Shown here: in pieces, positions 42,576 to 51,386 of the stretch
How positions within the stretch are numbered: position 1 is the stretch's first letter
How the letters are laid out: each line of letters starts with the position of its first letter
Program-made: the position numbers and the translations under genes
Notes under the pieces: generated by a model
Databases searched by the model: none
What the model was told of the DNA's origin: nothing
The model's input: the letters and a program-made list of their open reading frames with translations, nothing else
DNA from: Pontibacter akesuensis
GTDB lineage: Bacteria; Bacteroidota; Bacteroidia; Cytophagales; Hymenobacteraceae
Assembly: GCF_001611675.1 (NCBI RefSeq)
Contig: NZ_CP014766.1
Location: 3,100,001-3,164,000 of the forward strand
Reading direction: 5' to 3'
DNA: 64,000 bases

Positions 42576-43694
42576 ATGAAATATTACATTATAGCCGGTG
42601 AACGCTCCGGCGACCTGCACGCATCAAACCTTATTAAGCAGCTACGGAAGCAAGATCCGGAGGCGCAGGTGAGAGGGTGGGGTGGTGATATGATGCAGGA
42701 GGCAGGGATGGACCTGGTGCGCCATTACCAAGAGATGGCCTTTATGGGCTTTCTGGAGGTAATTAAAAACCTGCCAAAAGTATTAGGCTTCCTAAGCGAG
42801 GCAAAGGCCGACATGAAGCGTTACCAGCCGGATGTGGTGGTGCTGGTGGATTATGCCGGTTTTAACATGCGCATTGCCCGCTTTGCCAAAAAGCAGGGTA
42901 TCAAAGTTTTCTACTACATCTCCCCTAAAATATGGGCATGGAACCAGGGGCGCGTGCACGGCATCAAAAAAGCAGTGGATCGTATGTTCGTGATCATGCC
43001 CTTTGAGGAGGACTTCTACGGCCGCTTCAATTACAAAGTAGATTACGTGGGCAACCCGGTCAACGATTCGGTAACCGACCATGTGCCAACCACCGACTTC
43101 AGGCTTAAGAACAAGCTCTACAATAATAAACCTATCATTGCCCTGCTTCCCGGAAGCCGCAAGCAGGAGATAGAGAACATGCTCGATGTGATGCTAAGCG
43201 TGTTGCCGTCTTTCCGCGATTACCAGTTTGTAGTGGCAGGCGTGAGCAACTTTCCGAAAGAGTATTACGAGCAGTACAACAAGGATACGAACATCAAGAT
43301 TGTTTACGACCAAACCTACGACCTGCTGGCAAGCGCCAAGGCTGCCCTGGTAACATCAGGTACAGCAACACTGGAAACTGCGCTTTTCGGGGTGCCGCAG
43401 GTGGTTTGCTACAAAACCAGTCCTGTTTCCTATGCCATTGCCAAAAGGGTGATCAAGGTGCCTTACATTTCACTGGTGAACCTGATTGCCGATAAGCCCG
43501 TGGTTACTGAACTGATCCAGGATGATTTCACTGCCAAGCAAATTGTGGCCGAGCTGAAGAAGGTGCTGTTCGATAATTACTATGCCAAAAAGCAGCAGGA
43601 GGGGTATGCGCTCGTCCGCGAGAAGATCGGAAAGTTCCGGACAGCCGAGCGCGCCGCTGAACTGATGGTGCAGTACCTGCAGGAAGAAAAGTAG
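42576..43694 (+). CDS. lpxB: Lipid-A-disaccharide synthase
   Basis: 372 residues of the GT19 family. The N-terminal 'YYIIAGERSGDLHASNLIK' and 'LVRHYQEMAFMGFLEVI', the conserved 'IKVFYYISPKIWAWNQGRV' and 'VDYVGNPVNDSV', and the C-terminal UDP-sugar site ('ALLPGSRKQEIENMLDVML', 'ALVTSGTATLETALFGVPQVVCYK') are all present. It joins UDP-2,3-diacylglucosamine and lipid X at the inner membrane. Length is normal. It ends at 43694; the next gene, clpX, is convergent. Confidence 0.97.
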   Translation: MKYYIIAGERSGDLHASNLIKQLRKQDPEAQVRGWGGDMMQEAGMDLVRHYQEMAFMGFLEVIKNLPKVLGFLSEAKADMKRYQPDVVVLVDYAGFNMRIARFAKKQGIKVFYYISPKIWAWNQGRVHGIKKAVDRMFVIMPFEEDFYGRFNYKVDYVGNPVNDSVTDHVPTTDFRLKNKLYNNKPIIALLPGSRKQEIENMLDVMLSVLPSFRDYQFVVAGVSNFPKEYYEQYNKDTNIKIVYDQTYDLLASAKAALVTSGTATLETALFGVPQVVCYKTSPVSYAIAKRVIKVPYISLVNLIADKPVVTELIQDDFTAKQIVAELKKVLFDNYYAKKQQEGYALVREKIGKFRTAERAAELMVQYLQEEK

Positions 43695-43725
43695 CTAGGC
43701 CTTCACAGTAGTGTTAATCCGCACC

Positions 43726-43803
43726 TTGTCATCCTGAAAGGATCTTGTTTGCGAAGCGCAAAAGCAGTTGTGGCTCGCCCACAAGTTCCTTTCGGGATGA
43801 CAA
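43726..43803. repeat. 78-nt inverted-repeat element, TTGTCATCC ends
   Basis: The ends TTGTCATCCTGAAAGGA and TCCTTTCGGGATGACAA form a near-perfect inverted repeat; inner GCGAAGCGC and similar words may pair further. It lies between the convergent lpxB and clpX genes, like the related element at 4471-4545. It has the size and position of a small non-coding palindromic element. Confidence 0.6.
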
Positions 43804-43871
43804 TCTAAAATAAAAACAATTCTTTGATGCTTTGCAGTTAAGAGTTTGCTGCGTTGGGGCGAGGTCTTGAC

Positions 43872-43929
43872 CAAGTATAAACAGAAAGCCCCGGCAGTTG
43901 CGACTGCCGGGGCTTTCTGTTTATACTTG
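43872..43929. terminator. Perfect 27-bp inverted repeat between lpxB and clpX, motif at both ends
   Basis: Each perfect 27-nt arm starts (outer end) with CAAGTATAAACAG and has the GC-rich core AAAGCCCCGGCAGT, around a 4-nt loop TGCG. It serves both convergent genes as a terminator. Stem length and motif position are the same as in the hairpin at 4382-4440, though the core sequence is different. Confidence 0.88.
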
Positions 43930-43960
43930 ATGCAGTTAAAAACTGCTTGCTATACTTAGT

Positions 43961-45184
43961 TTAAGCTACTTTCAGCTGCTTTAATGTTGACTTCTCGAAC
44001 TTCTCGCGTGCATATTTGCCGGTGATCAGCAGTTCTTTTGTGCCTTCCTCTGATGGCAGTTCAAACATGGCGTCCGTCATGATGCCCTCACAAATGGAGC
44101 GCAGGCCGCGGGCCCCTAACTTATACTCTGCTGCCTTCTCCACGATATACTCCAGGGCGCTGTCATCAAAGCTAAGCTTGATATCTTCCATCTCGAACAG
44201 GCGGGTGTACTGCTTCACAATAGAGTTTTTCGGCTCCAGCAGGATCAGGCGCAGGGTTTCCTTATCAAGCGGGTTCAGGTGCGTAAGTACTGGCAGACGG
44301 CCGATCAACTCTGGAATCAAACCGAAGCTTTTCAGGTCCTGGGCAGAAAGGTAACGCAGGAAGTTCTCGCTCTCGTCCTCCTCATCCGTCTTCGACTTGG
44401 AGAAACCGATAGGGCGGGTGTTGAGCCTGCTTTTAATCAAACGATCGATGCCAACAAAGGCGCCTCCGCAAATAAAGAGGATGTTCTCAGTATTCACCGT
44501 GATCATCTTCTGCTCAGGGTGCTTACGTCCGCCTTGTGGTGGCACGTTTACGGTTGTTCCTTCCAGCAACTTCAGCAAGGCCTGCTGTACGCCTTCACCG
44601 CTCACATCACGGGTAATGGATGGATTATCGCTCTTACGGGCAATTTTATCTACTTCGTCAATATAGACAATGCCACGCTCTGCCGCCTCTACGTTATAAT
44701 CAGCAGCCTGCAGCAGGCGGGTAAGTATACTTTCCACGTCCTCGCCCACGTAACCAGCCTCAGTCAGCACAGTAGCATCGGCAATACAGAATGGCACTTG
44801 TAAGATACCGGCCATCATACGGGCCAGGTAGGTTTTACCCGTACCGGTTTCGCCTACCATGATGATGTTTGATTTCTCGATCACCACATCGTCGTCGTTG
44901 TTTGGCTGCATCAGGCGCTTGTAGTGGTTGTACACCGCTACGGCCATTACCTTCTTCGCATCATCCTGCCCTACCACGAACTGGTCGAGGTACGTTTTCA
45001 TCTCCTTCGGCTTCATCAGGTTGAACTTGGGCGTTCTGCTGCTTGCACGAATCTTGTTCTCCTCGTTCAGTATCTGCTGCGCCTGCCCGATACAACGGTC
45101 ACAGATGTGCGCGTTGATACCGGAGATCATCACCGATACATCTTTCTTGTTTTTGCCGCAAAATGAGCAAGTAATTTCTGCCAT
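43961..45184 (-). CDS. clpX: ATP-dependent Clp protease ATP-binding subunit ClpX
   Basis: 407 residues. An N-terminal zinc-binding domain (Cys6, Cys9, Cys28 and Cys31 in '[11 protein letters not shown]' and 'CDRCIGQA') recognises substrates and adaptors. The AAA+ module carries Walker A '[12 protein letters not shown]', Walker B '[11 protein letters not shown]', and sensor regions '[15 protein letters not shown]' and '[14 protein letters not shown]'. It unfolds proteins for ClpP, encoded just upstream. A promoter is at 45236-45265, so it can be transcribed on its own; its terminator is the shared hairpin at 43872. Confidence 0.98.
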   Translation of the reverse strand: MAEITCSFCGKNKKDVSVMISGINAHICDRCIGQAQQILNEENKIRASSRTPKFNLMKPKEMKTYLDQFVVGQDDAKKVMAVAVYNHYKRLMQPNNDDDVVIEKSNIIMVGETGTGKTYLARMMAGILQVPFCIADATVLTEAGYVGEDVESILTRLLQAADYNVEAAERGIVYIDEVDKIARKSDNPSITRDVSGEGVQQALLKLLEGTTVNVPPQGGRKHPEQKMITVNTENILFICGGAFVGIDRLIKSRLNTRPIGFSKSKTDEEDESENFLRYLSAQDLKSFGLIPELIGRLPVLTHLNPLDKETLRLILLEPKNSIVKQYTRLFEMEDIKLSFDDSALEYIVEKAAEYKLGARGLRSICEGIMTDAMFELPSEEGTKELLITGKYAREKFEKSTLKQLKVA

Positions 45185-45235
45185 AAGAAATGTTTGATCC
45201 TGATTATTTTACGCTCTTTATTCAAAAGCGTAAAG

Positions 45236-45265
45236 CAAAGGTACAAAATTGAAAAGTTAAACAAA
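45236..45265 (-). promoter_or_regulatory. Promoter of clpX
   Basis: On the minus strand TTTG (plus 45262-45265) and TACCTTTG (plus 45236-45243) are spaced by 18 nt. The -7 box lies about 52 nt before the clpX start. The rest of the 355-nt clpX-clpP gap holds an AT-rich tract, a small ORF (45371-45511) that I do not believe, and the clpP terminator. Confidence 0.7.
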
Positions 45266-45477
45266 CACAATTTTTTTTATCCTACCAAGTCATACACCCT
45301 AGAAAGAGGGTATAAATTTAGAGATAAATATTTTCCTATCTTTAAATAAGGTGCTTAAGGTCAATGTATTATGTGGCATGGCTATGCACACCGAGCTGTG
45401 GATAAATTTTTGAATCTAACCGGTTTTCGCTGCAGCGAGTGCCAGAAAGGGGGCCATAAGAAGTGCAATATAGAAAG

Positions 45478-45512
45478 ACAAAGCCCGCCCCTTGTTCAAG
45501 GGCGGGCTTTGT
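45478..45512 (-). terminator. Terminator of clpP
   Basis: ACAAAGCCCGCCC and GGGCGGGCTTTGT pair, 29 nt beyond the clpP stop. Confidence 0.8.
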
Positions 45513-45540
45513 AACGTTAAAACTAAATGCTAAAGAATTC

Positions 45541-46266
45541 TTAGGTCGTAGCCTTGCGGGTTAATACCTCATCAATCAGGCCGTACTCTTTTGCTTCCTC
45601 GGCACGCATCCAGTAGTCACGATCTGAGTTGTCGTAAATGTCCTGGTATGATTTGCCGGAGTGCTGCGCCAGGATTTCATAAAGCTCTTTCTTCAGCTTC
45701 ATGATCTCACGGGCCGTAATCTCGATGTCTGATGCCTGGCCTTGTGCACCACCCATTGGCTGGTGAATCATGATACGGGCGTGTGGCAGGGCAGAGCGCT
45801 TGTCTTTGGCACCACCGGCCAGTAACACGGCACCCATAGAGGCTGCCAGGCCAGTACAGATTGTGGCCACATCCGGGTTCACATACTGCATGGTGTCATA
45901 AATACCCAAGCCAGCATACACTGAGCCACCCGGGCTGTTGATGTACAGCAGAATGTCCTTCTTCGCATCTGCAGACTCCAGGAACAGCAGCTGCGCCGTG
46001 ATGATGTTGGCAATAAAATCATCTACCTGAGTACCCAGGAAAATGATCCGGTCCATGATCAGGCGGGAGAACACGTCGATCTCACGGAAGTTGGTAGGGC
46101 GTTCCTCAATTACAGAGCGCGTCATGTTTTCCACCGGGTTTACGGTTCTGCTCTCTACCATGTTCATGGCGCGGCTTTCCACGTGGTGTATATATTGATC
46201 AACGCCCAGGCCACTTAATCTCTGGCCCTTTACAGCAAATTTTCGGAACTCGTCTTTGTTAAACAT
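45541..46266 (-). CDS. clpP: ATP-dependent Clp protease proteolytic subunit ClpP
   Basis: 241 residues of the S14 family. The catalytic Ser is in '[15 protein letters not shown]', the His in '[11 protein letters not shown]' and the Asp in '[10 protein letters not shown]'. The long N-terminus before '[15 protein letters not shown]' (about 65 residues) is usual in Bacteroidota, slightly longer here with a repeated 'VESR' motif, and may be processed. Assembles into a tetradecameric protease with ClpX. tig lies 86 nt upstream on the same strand, separated by a hairpin. Confidence 0.98.
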   Translation of the reverse strand: MFNKDEFRKFAVKGQRLSGLGVDQYIHHVESRAMNMVESRTVNPVENMTRSVIEERPTNFREIDVFSRLIMDRIIFLGTQVDDFIANIITAQLLFLESADAKKDILLYINSPGGSVYAGLGIYDTMQYVNPDVATICTGLAASMGAVLLAGGAKDKRSALPHARIMIHQPMGGAQGQASDIEITAREIMKLKKELYEILAQHSGKSYQDIYDNSDRDYWMRAEEAKEYGLIDEVLTRKATT

Positions 46267-46297
46267 AGTGTGTTTAGGTTTACGGTTTACTCAAAAA

Positions 46298-46332
46298 TAA
46301 AAAAGTCCTTCGAAAGTAGAAGGACTTTTTTA
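46298..46332 (-). terminator. Terminator/attenuator hairpin between tig and clpP
   Basis: TAAAAAAGTCCTTC and GAAGGACTTTTTTA form a perfect 14-bp stem with a 7-nt loop and T-rich end, so much of the tig transcript should stop before clpP. Confidence 0.85.
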
Positions 46333-46352
46333 TACGTTATATCAGTAGCTCT

Positions 46353-47678
46353 CTATTGGAGCGACAAATTTCTGAAGTCCTCTGACGATATCGTCTTCTC
46401 TACAACAGTCATCTTTTCCTTTAGTTTAGCGAGCACCTTCTCAGCCAGTAGTTGCTCGTACTCGTTAATGTAGTTGCGGCCGTTGTCCTGCTGCAGGTGC
46501 TGCTGAGCGTAGTTCTTCATGCTCTCCTTCAGTTCTTCAGGAACTTCCGGCATGTTGAACTGGGCAAGCATCTTGTCCATAGTGCTGTCCATTACTTCCT
46601 CGTTCGTCACCTTCAGCTCGTTCTCCTCTACAACCTTGTTCTTGATCATAGACCACTTCAGCTCACGCTCATACTTGTCGAAGTTCTCTTCGATCTGCTC
46701 TGGTGTCAGCTTGCCTTCGTTGGTTACCTGAATCCAACGCTTGAAGAACTCAGTCGGGATTTCAGCTTCTACGTTGTCAACCAGTGTGTCGATGATGTTG
46801 CGGAAAACAAGGTTCTCAGCCTCACGCTCGTAATTCTCGATGATGGTCTCGCGCAGCTTGGCGTCAAACTCTTCTTCTGTCTTTACTTCGTCTTTGCCGA
46901 AAAGTTTATCAAAAAGCTCCTGGTCCAGTTCTGCTGGCTCAGTACGGCTAATTTTGTCAACTACAAATTCAAACTCACCGTTCAGGTCAGCTACTACCTC
47001 TTTGCTCAGGCCGGTTACGTGAGCCAGGGCAGCGTTGTCATCGCCGAAAGTTTTGCGGATATCGAAACGGATTGTGTCTTCGGCTTTCAGGCCTACAAAT
47101 TTATCCTGTCCGTCTACTACGCGGTTTGTCGGGATAAGCGTGGTTGATTCGAACTCGCCATCCACCTGCTTCAATGTGCCGGAGATAAAATCACCTGCCT
47201 CAGAAACCTCTGGGTTGGTTGTTTTGCCGAACTGGCGCTTCAGGTTTTCGTACGCCTCGTCCACTGTTTTCTGGTCGAGTTCAACTTTGTAACCGTCTAC
47301 GCTTTTGTCTAACGGAAGGTTGATTTCCGGCAGCAGGCCTACCTGATACGTGAATTCGAATGTTTTCTGGTTGTCCCAGTCAATGTCATTCTGGTTTGGC
47401 TCAGGAAGCGGCTCACCCAGCAGCTTTACATCGTTTTCGCGGATGTACTTAGAGATTTCCTCCTGCAGCGTCTTATTGATCTGGTCTACCAGGATGCTCT
47501 TGCCATACATTTTCTTCACCAGGCCTGCAGGTACTTTACCAGGTCTGAAACCCTTCATCTGGGCTGTTTTGCTGTATTCTTTTACCTGCTGGTCTACCTT
47601 TGGAGCGTAGTCCGCCTCTTCCAGTACCACCTTCAGTTGTCCGTTGGTGCTGTCGGTTTGGTTTAATGTAATATTCAA
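46353..47678 (-). CDS. tig: Trigger factor (ribosome-associated chaperone)
   Basis: 441 residues. The ribosome-binding domain has the signature 'MKGFRPGKVPAGLVKKMYG' at about residue 40 (family: GFRxGxxP). The middle FKBP-like prolyl isomerase part is short or divergent, and the long helical C-terminal arms include 'ESMKNYAQQHLQQDN'. It receives nascent chains at the ribosome exit, and sits next to clpP-clpX as in many bacteria. The N-terminal start matches the family ('MNITLNQTDSTNGQLKVVLE'). Confidence 0.95.
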   Translation of the reverse strand: MNITLNQTDSTNGQLKVVLEEADYAPKVDQQVKEYSKTAQMKGFRPGKVPAGLVKKMYGKSILVDQINKTLQEEISKYIRENDVKLLGEPLPEPNQNDIDWDNQKTFEFTYQVGLLPEINLPLDKSVDGYKVELDQKTVDEAYENLKRQFGKTTNPEVSEAGDFISGTLKQVDGEFESTTLIPTNRVVDGQDKFVGLKAEDTIRFDIRKTFGDDNAALAHVTGLSKEVVADLNGEFEFVVDKISRTEPAELDQELFDKLFGKDEVKTEEEFDAKLRETIIENYEREAENLVFRNIIDTLVDNVEAEIPTEFFKRWIQVTNEGKLTPEQIEENFDKYERELKWSMIKNKVVEENELKVTNEEVMDSTMDKMLAQFNMPEVPEELKESMKNYAQQHLQQDNGRNYINEYEQLLAEKVLAKLKEKMTVVEKTISSEDFRNLSLQ

Positions 47679-47710
47679 GGCTTTAAACTTTTAGATTTTA
47701 GAAATACCTA

Positions 47711-47747
47711 CTAAAAACAAACCCCCAACAAGTTCTGTTGAGGGTTC
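47711..47747 (-). terminator. Terminator of tRNA-Leu
   Basis: On the minus strand AACCCTCAACA and TGTTGGGGGTT pair around a short loop and are followed by TTTGTTTTTAG. Confidence 0.7.
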
Positions 47748-47756
47748 GTTTTGTTG

Positions 47757-47838
47757 TGCGGATGGAGGGACTCGAACCCCCATGCCTCGCAGCGCTAGAT
47801 CCTAAGTCTAGTGCGTCTACCAATTTCGCCACATCCGC
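47757..47838 (-). tRNA. tRNA-Leu, anticodon UAG
   Basis: A class II tRNA of 82 nt. The acceptor arms are GCGGATG/CATCCGC, the D-loop is AAATTGGTAGAC, and the anticodon stem CTAGA/TCTAG encloses the loop CTTAGGA, giving UAG, which reads CUN leucine codons. The T-arm is GGGGGTTCGAGTCCCTC, with a variable arm of about 13 nt. The CCA end is not encoded. It is closely similar to known bacterial tRNA-Leu(UAG). Confidence 0.95.
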
Positions 47839-48064
47839 TTGTTGTGTGCTGTTTTGCTTTAGTGATGCAAAGGTAAGGAACGATTTTGTAAATGCAATAT
47901 CACCCCAAAAAATTTCTCAAATATTTTCATACTTCTAAATGCAGCCCCCTACTCCTATATTGGTTGCAGCTTATAATCAGTTATATTTGAAACTTATAAG
48001 GCAGCAGTCTTATTTATAAGTATAGACAGGGCAACCACAGGGCACAACACAACCGTTGTATAGC

Positions 48065-50254
48065 ATGATTGACGTAGAAGCAGAACGCAAAGAGATCTTA
48101 CGGGACTACCGGAAATTACTTCGTTACGCGAAGCCTTTTCTGAAAGATAATGATGCCAAAATCATCAAAAAGGCATTTAATACCTCTCTGGAGGCCCATA
48201 AAGACATGCGTCGTAAGTCCGGGGAGCCTTACATTCTGCACCCGCTTGCCGTTGCCCAGATTGCGGTGGAGGAGATCGGCTTGGGTACTACCTCTATTGT
48301 GGCTGCCCTGCTGCATGATGTGGTGGAGGATACCGAGCTGGAAACTGCCGATATTGAGCGGGAATTTGGTCCAAGCGTAGCCAAGATCATTGAGGGCCTG
48401 ACGAAGATTTCGGGGGTGTTCGATTACGGCACCTCGCAGCAGGCTGAGAACTTCCGCAAGATGCTGCTAACGCTAAGCGATGACGTGCGCGTTATACTTA
48501 TAAAGCTGGCCGACCGCCTGCACAACATGCGTACGCTCGACAGCATGCCGCGCCACAAGCAGCTGAAGATTGCCTCGGAAACCATGTACCTGTACGCCCC
48601 GCTGGCGCACCGCCTGGGCCTGTACGCCATTAAGTCGGAGCTGGAGGATTTATACTTGAAGTATACCGATACCACCACGTACAAGGATATCTCCAACAAA
48701 ATTCGCCAGACGCGTCTTGCCCGTACCAAGTTTATCAAAGACTTTACGCACCCGATAGAGGACGAGCTGCGCAAGTATGGCTTTAAGTTTAACATCAAGG
48801 GCCGGCCGAAGTCGATCTACTCTATCCTTAAAAAGATAAAGAAGCAGAACATCACCTTTGATGAAATATACGACCTGTTTGCCATCCGGATTATACTTGA
48901 TGTGCCGCCTGAAAATGAGAAGGCGGCTTGCTGGCAGGTGTACTCTATTATAACAGACTTCTACCAGCCCAACCCCGACCGCCTGCGCGATTGGGTGAAC
49001 ACGCCCAAGGCCAACGGCTACGAATCGCTGCATACTACGGTGATGAGCAAATCGGGGCAGTGGGTGGAGGTACAGATCCGCACCAAGCGCATGGATGAGA
49101 TTGCCGAGCGTGGCTACGCGGCCCACTGGAAGTATAAAACAGGTCCCGGCACAGGCGAGTCTGGCCTGGAGATGTGGATAAACAAGGTGCGCGACATGCT
49201 GGAGACGAACAATTCCGACGCGCTCGAGTTTATGGATGAGTTCCGCAAGAACCTCTTCGTGGAGGAGGTGTTTGTGTTTACCCCGAAAGGCGAGCTCATC
49301 ATACTTCCTGATAAATCAACCGCCCTGGATTTCGCCTTTGAAATTCACTCGCAGATTGGGTTGCAGTGCCTGGGTGCCAAAGTGAACCAGAAGCTGGTGC
49401 CGCTGAGTTATAAACTAAAGAACGGCGACCAGGTGGAGATACTGACCTCGCAGAAGCAGAAGCCTAACGAAGAGTGGCTGCAGTACGCGGTTACCTCCCG
49501 GGCTCGCACACGCATAAAGGATGCCTTGCGCGAGGAACGCAAGAACAAGGCCGAGCAGGGCAAGATCATGCTCGAGACGCGCATGGCCGCTATTGGCGTG
49601 CCCGACACACAGCAGAACCTGAACAAGCTACAGGCTTTCTTCAACGTGTCCACCCTGCAGGATTTATACTACAGAATCGCCACCGGCCACACGGACATCA
49701 AGAATATCAAAGAAATCATCTTCACGGCGTCGGTTGATAAGAACGCGTCAATGCTGGGGCCGAAGTCGTTCGACAAGGAAGTGCAGAAGATACGGGGCGT
49801 GAATTCAGACATGCTGGTGATTGGTGAGAGCGCCGAAAACTGGGACTATGGCATGGCAAAGTGCTGCAACCCGATTCCGGGAGATGACGTGTTCGGCTTC
49901 CAGACCGAGGAAGACGGCATACAGATTCACCGCACCAACTGCAAGCGCGGCATTGAGTTGATGTCCAACTACGGCAACCGCATCATCAAAGCCAAGTGGA
50001 CCGAGCAGATGGAGCTAGCTTTCCTGGTGGGCATCCACATCAAGGGAACCGACCGCGTTGGTTTGGTGAACGATTTGACCAAGGTTATCTCCACCAGTTT
50101 AAAAGTGAACATGCGTTCCATCACAATAGACTCCAATGATGGAATCTTTGAGGGGAACATTATGGTTTTTGTAAATGACACGAGCCACCTAAACCAACTT
50201 ATTCAGCGCATGGCTAAAGTGAACGGTATACTTACCGTAGAGCGTTTTGATTAA
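48065..50254 (+). CDS. rel: Bifunctional (p)ppGpp synthase/hydrolase RelA/SpoT
   Basis: 729 residues from ATG 48065; a TTG at 48056 is in frame. The hydrolase HD domain has 'RKSGEPYILHPLAVA' and 'AALLHDVVEDTE' (HD pair). The synthetase domain has 'GRPKSIYSILKKIKKQNITFDEIYDLFAIRII' in two motifs, with 'PKANGYESLHTTV'. The TGS domain begins 'VFVFTPKGELIILPDKSTA'. The C-terminus carries the Cys-containing region ('MAKCCNPIPGDDVFG') and an ACT domain ('DRVGLVNDLTKVIS'). Both catalytic regions look intact, so it should make and break the alarmone. An opposing pair of the TATACTT motif is inside it at 48651-48665. The fur-like gene follows 28 nt later. Confidence 0.97.
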   Translation: MIDVEAERKEILRDYRKLLRYAKPFLKDNDAKIIKKAFNTSLEAHKDMRRKSGEPYILHPLAVAQIAVEEIGLGTTSIVAALLHDVVEDTELETADIEREFGPSVAKIIEGLTKISGVFDYGTSQQAENFRKMLLTLSDDVRVILIKLADRLHNMRTLDSMPRHKQLKIASETMYLYAPLAHRLGLYAIKSELEDLYLKYTDTTTYKDISNKIRQTRLARTKFIKDFTHPIEDELRKYGFKFNIKGRPKSIYSILKKIKKQNITFDEIYDLFAIRIILDVPPENEKAACWQVYSIITDFYQPNPDRLRDWVNTPKANGYESLHTTVMSKSGQWVEVQIRTKRMDEIAERGYAAHWKYKTGPGTGESGLEMWINKVRDMLETNNSDALEFMDEFRKNLFVEEVFVFTPKGELIILPDKSTALDFAFEIHSQIGLQCLGAKVNQKLVPLSYKLKNGDQVEILTSQKQKPNEEWLQYAVTSRARTRIKDALREERKNKAEQGKIMLETRMAAIGVPDTQQNLNKLQAFFNVSTLQDLYYRIATGHTDIKNIKEIIFTASVDKNASMLGPKSFDKEVQKIRGVNSDMLVIGESAENWDYGMAKCCNPIPGDDVFGFQTEEDGIQIHRTNCKRGIELMSNYGNRIIKAKWTEQMELAFLVGIHIKGTDRVGLVNDLTKVISTSLKVNMRSITIDSNDGIFEGNIMVFVNDTSHLNQLIQRMAKVNGILTVERFD

Positions 50255-50282
50255 GAAGGGTGGCTGTTTATACTAATAGAAG

Positions 50283-50783
50283 ATGGCGTTAAATCAGATA
50301 AAATTCGAAGAAGTAAAAAAGATCTTCATCGCTTACCTGGAAAGCAAGGGCCTGCGCAAGACGCCGGAGCGCTATGCTATCCTGGAGGAGATTTACTCGC
50401 GGGACGGGCATTTTGATGTGGAGTCGCTCTACATCAGCATGAAGAACAAGAATTACCAGGTAAGCCGGGCAACCGTTTACAACACGCTGGACCTGCTGGT
50501 GGAAAATGATTTGGTGAGCAAGCACCAGTTTGGCAGAAATCTTGCACAGTATGAAAAATCGTACGGCTATCGACAGCACGATCACGTAATTTGTACTGAG
50601 TGCCACAAGGTGGTGGAGTTCTGCGACCCGCGCATTCACAACATACAGACCATGGTAGGGGACTTGCTTAACTTCCGCATTTTGCACCACTCCCTGAACC
50701 TGTACGGTATCTGCGGCGATTGCCGAGCCAGAAAAGCGTCAGAGGAAACAACACATGAAGTACCAGACAGAGCAGAAGGATGA
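50283..50783 (+). CDS. Fur/PerR-family metalloregulator
   Basis: 166 residues. The N-terminal winged helix ('[27 protein letters not shown]' split across helix and wing; '[21 protein letters not shown]' is the recognition helix region) is followed by the metal and dimer domain with '[20 protein letters not shown]' (regulatory site and structural CxxC) and '[10 protein letters not shown]' (second CxxC). This may be Fur (iron) or PerR (peroxide); the key PerR Asp/His set cannot be settled by eye. It lies between rel and the STAS gene, with 29-nt overlap with the latter. Confidence 0.9.
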   Translation: MALNQIKFEEVKKIFIAYLESKGLRKTPERYAILEEIYSRDGHFDVESLYISMKNKNYQVSRATVYNTLDLLVENDLVSKHQFGRNLAQYEKSYGYRQHDHVICTECHKVVEFCDPRIHNIQTMVGDLLNFRILHHSLNLYGICGDCRARKASEETTHEVPDRAEG

Positions 50784-51105
50784 TATCCTTTATATAAGAA
50801 TGGAGGGCGACCTGATCGCCAGTTCGGACACACAGCAGATGATAGATGACGTGGATGGTGGTAAGCCTTTGGTTTCGCTGCTCTGTGCTGTCGACCTGTC
50901 AAACGTCCGGTATATGGACAGCAGCGGCATGGGCGTGCTGGTGTCGCTGCTTACCAAGTTTCGAAACCGGGGCGGCGAGCTGGTGCTCATCAAACCATCC
51001 GACCACATCCGCAAACTCCTCATCGTCACGAAACTCAACGCAATCTTCACGATTGCCGAAAACGACGACTTCGCCGCGCAATTCCTAAAGGAATCGATAT
51101 ATTAG
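50755..51105 (+). CDS. STAS-domain protein (anti-sigma factor antagonist-like)
   Basis: 116 residues, a single STAS domain. The phosphorylatable Ser is in '[20 protein letters not shown]', the classical SpoIIAA-type DSSGxG motif, and the C-terminus has '[18 protein letters not shown]'. Such proteins bind a kinase or anti-sigma factor until phosphorylated. No cognate kinase (RsbW/SpoIIAB-like) or sigma factor is in the window. The start is inside the end of the Fur-family gene (29 nt overlap), so both probably share a transcript. A terminator follows at 51110. Confidence 0.9.
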   Translation: MKYQTEQKDDILYIRMEGDLIASSDTQQMIDDVDGGKPLVSLLCAVDLSNVRYMDSSGMGVLVSLLTKFRNRGGELVLIKPSDHIRKLLIVTKLNAIFTIAENDDFAAQFLKESIY

Positions 51106-51109
51106 AAAA

Positions 51110-51139
51110 TAAAAGGCTACTGAATCAGTAGCCTTTTTT
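51110..51139 (+). terminator. Terminator after the STAS gene
   Basis: AAAAGGCTACTGA and TCAGTAGCCTTTT form a near-perfect palindrome followed by a T run. Confidence 0.88.
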
Positions 51140-51224
51140 GTTTTCAATTAGGTTAATTTTCAAGTATGGCCGCTGTTCATTTCCAAGGCTGTCCTAAATG
51201 CTACCTTACATAATTGCCCGTGCC

Positions 51225-51257
51225 TTTAGAGCAAGTAAGATAAAATTGCTACATTTG
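51225..51257 (+). promoter_or_regulatory. Promoter of purA
   Basis: TACATTTG at 51250-51257 (-7) with TTTA near -33 (51225-51228), 21 nt apart. It gives a leader of about 120 nt. Confidence 0.5.
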
Positions 51258-51386
51258 AAAGTAAAAAGTGGCTGGCTACTGATTACGGTTGTGCTGTAAA
51301 AGCCTGACGACATCCTGATTTATACTTGGGGTGATAACGGTTTTGGAGCACACTTCTTTAGAGGAATCAATTTATTACATACATAA

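Noticed and set aside
45371..45511. 46-codon ORF with CxxC/GHKKC between clpX and clpP
   Set aside because: It runs into the clpP terminator hairpin and has no start signal; the Cys pattern is likely chance.
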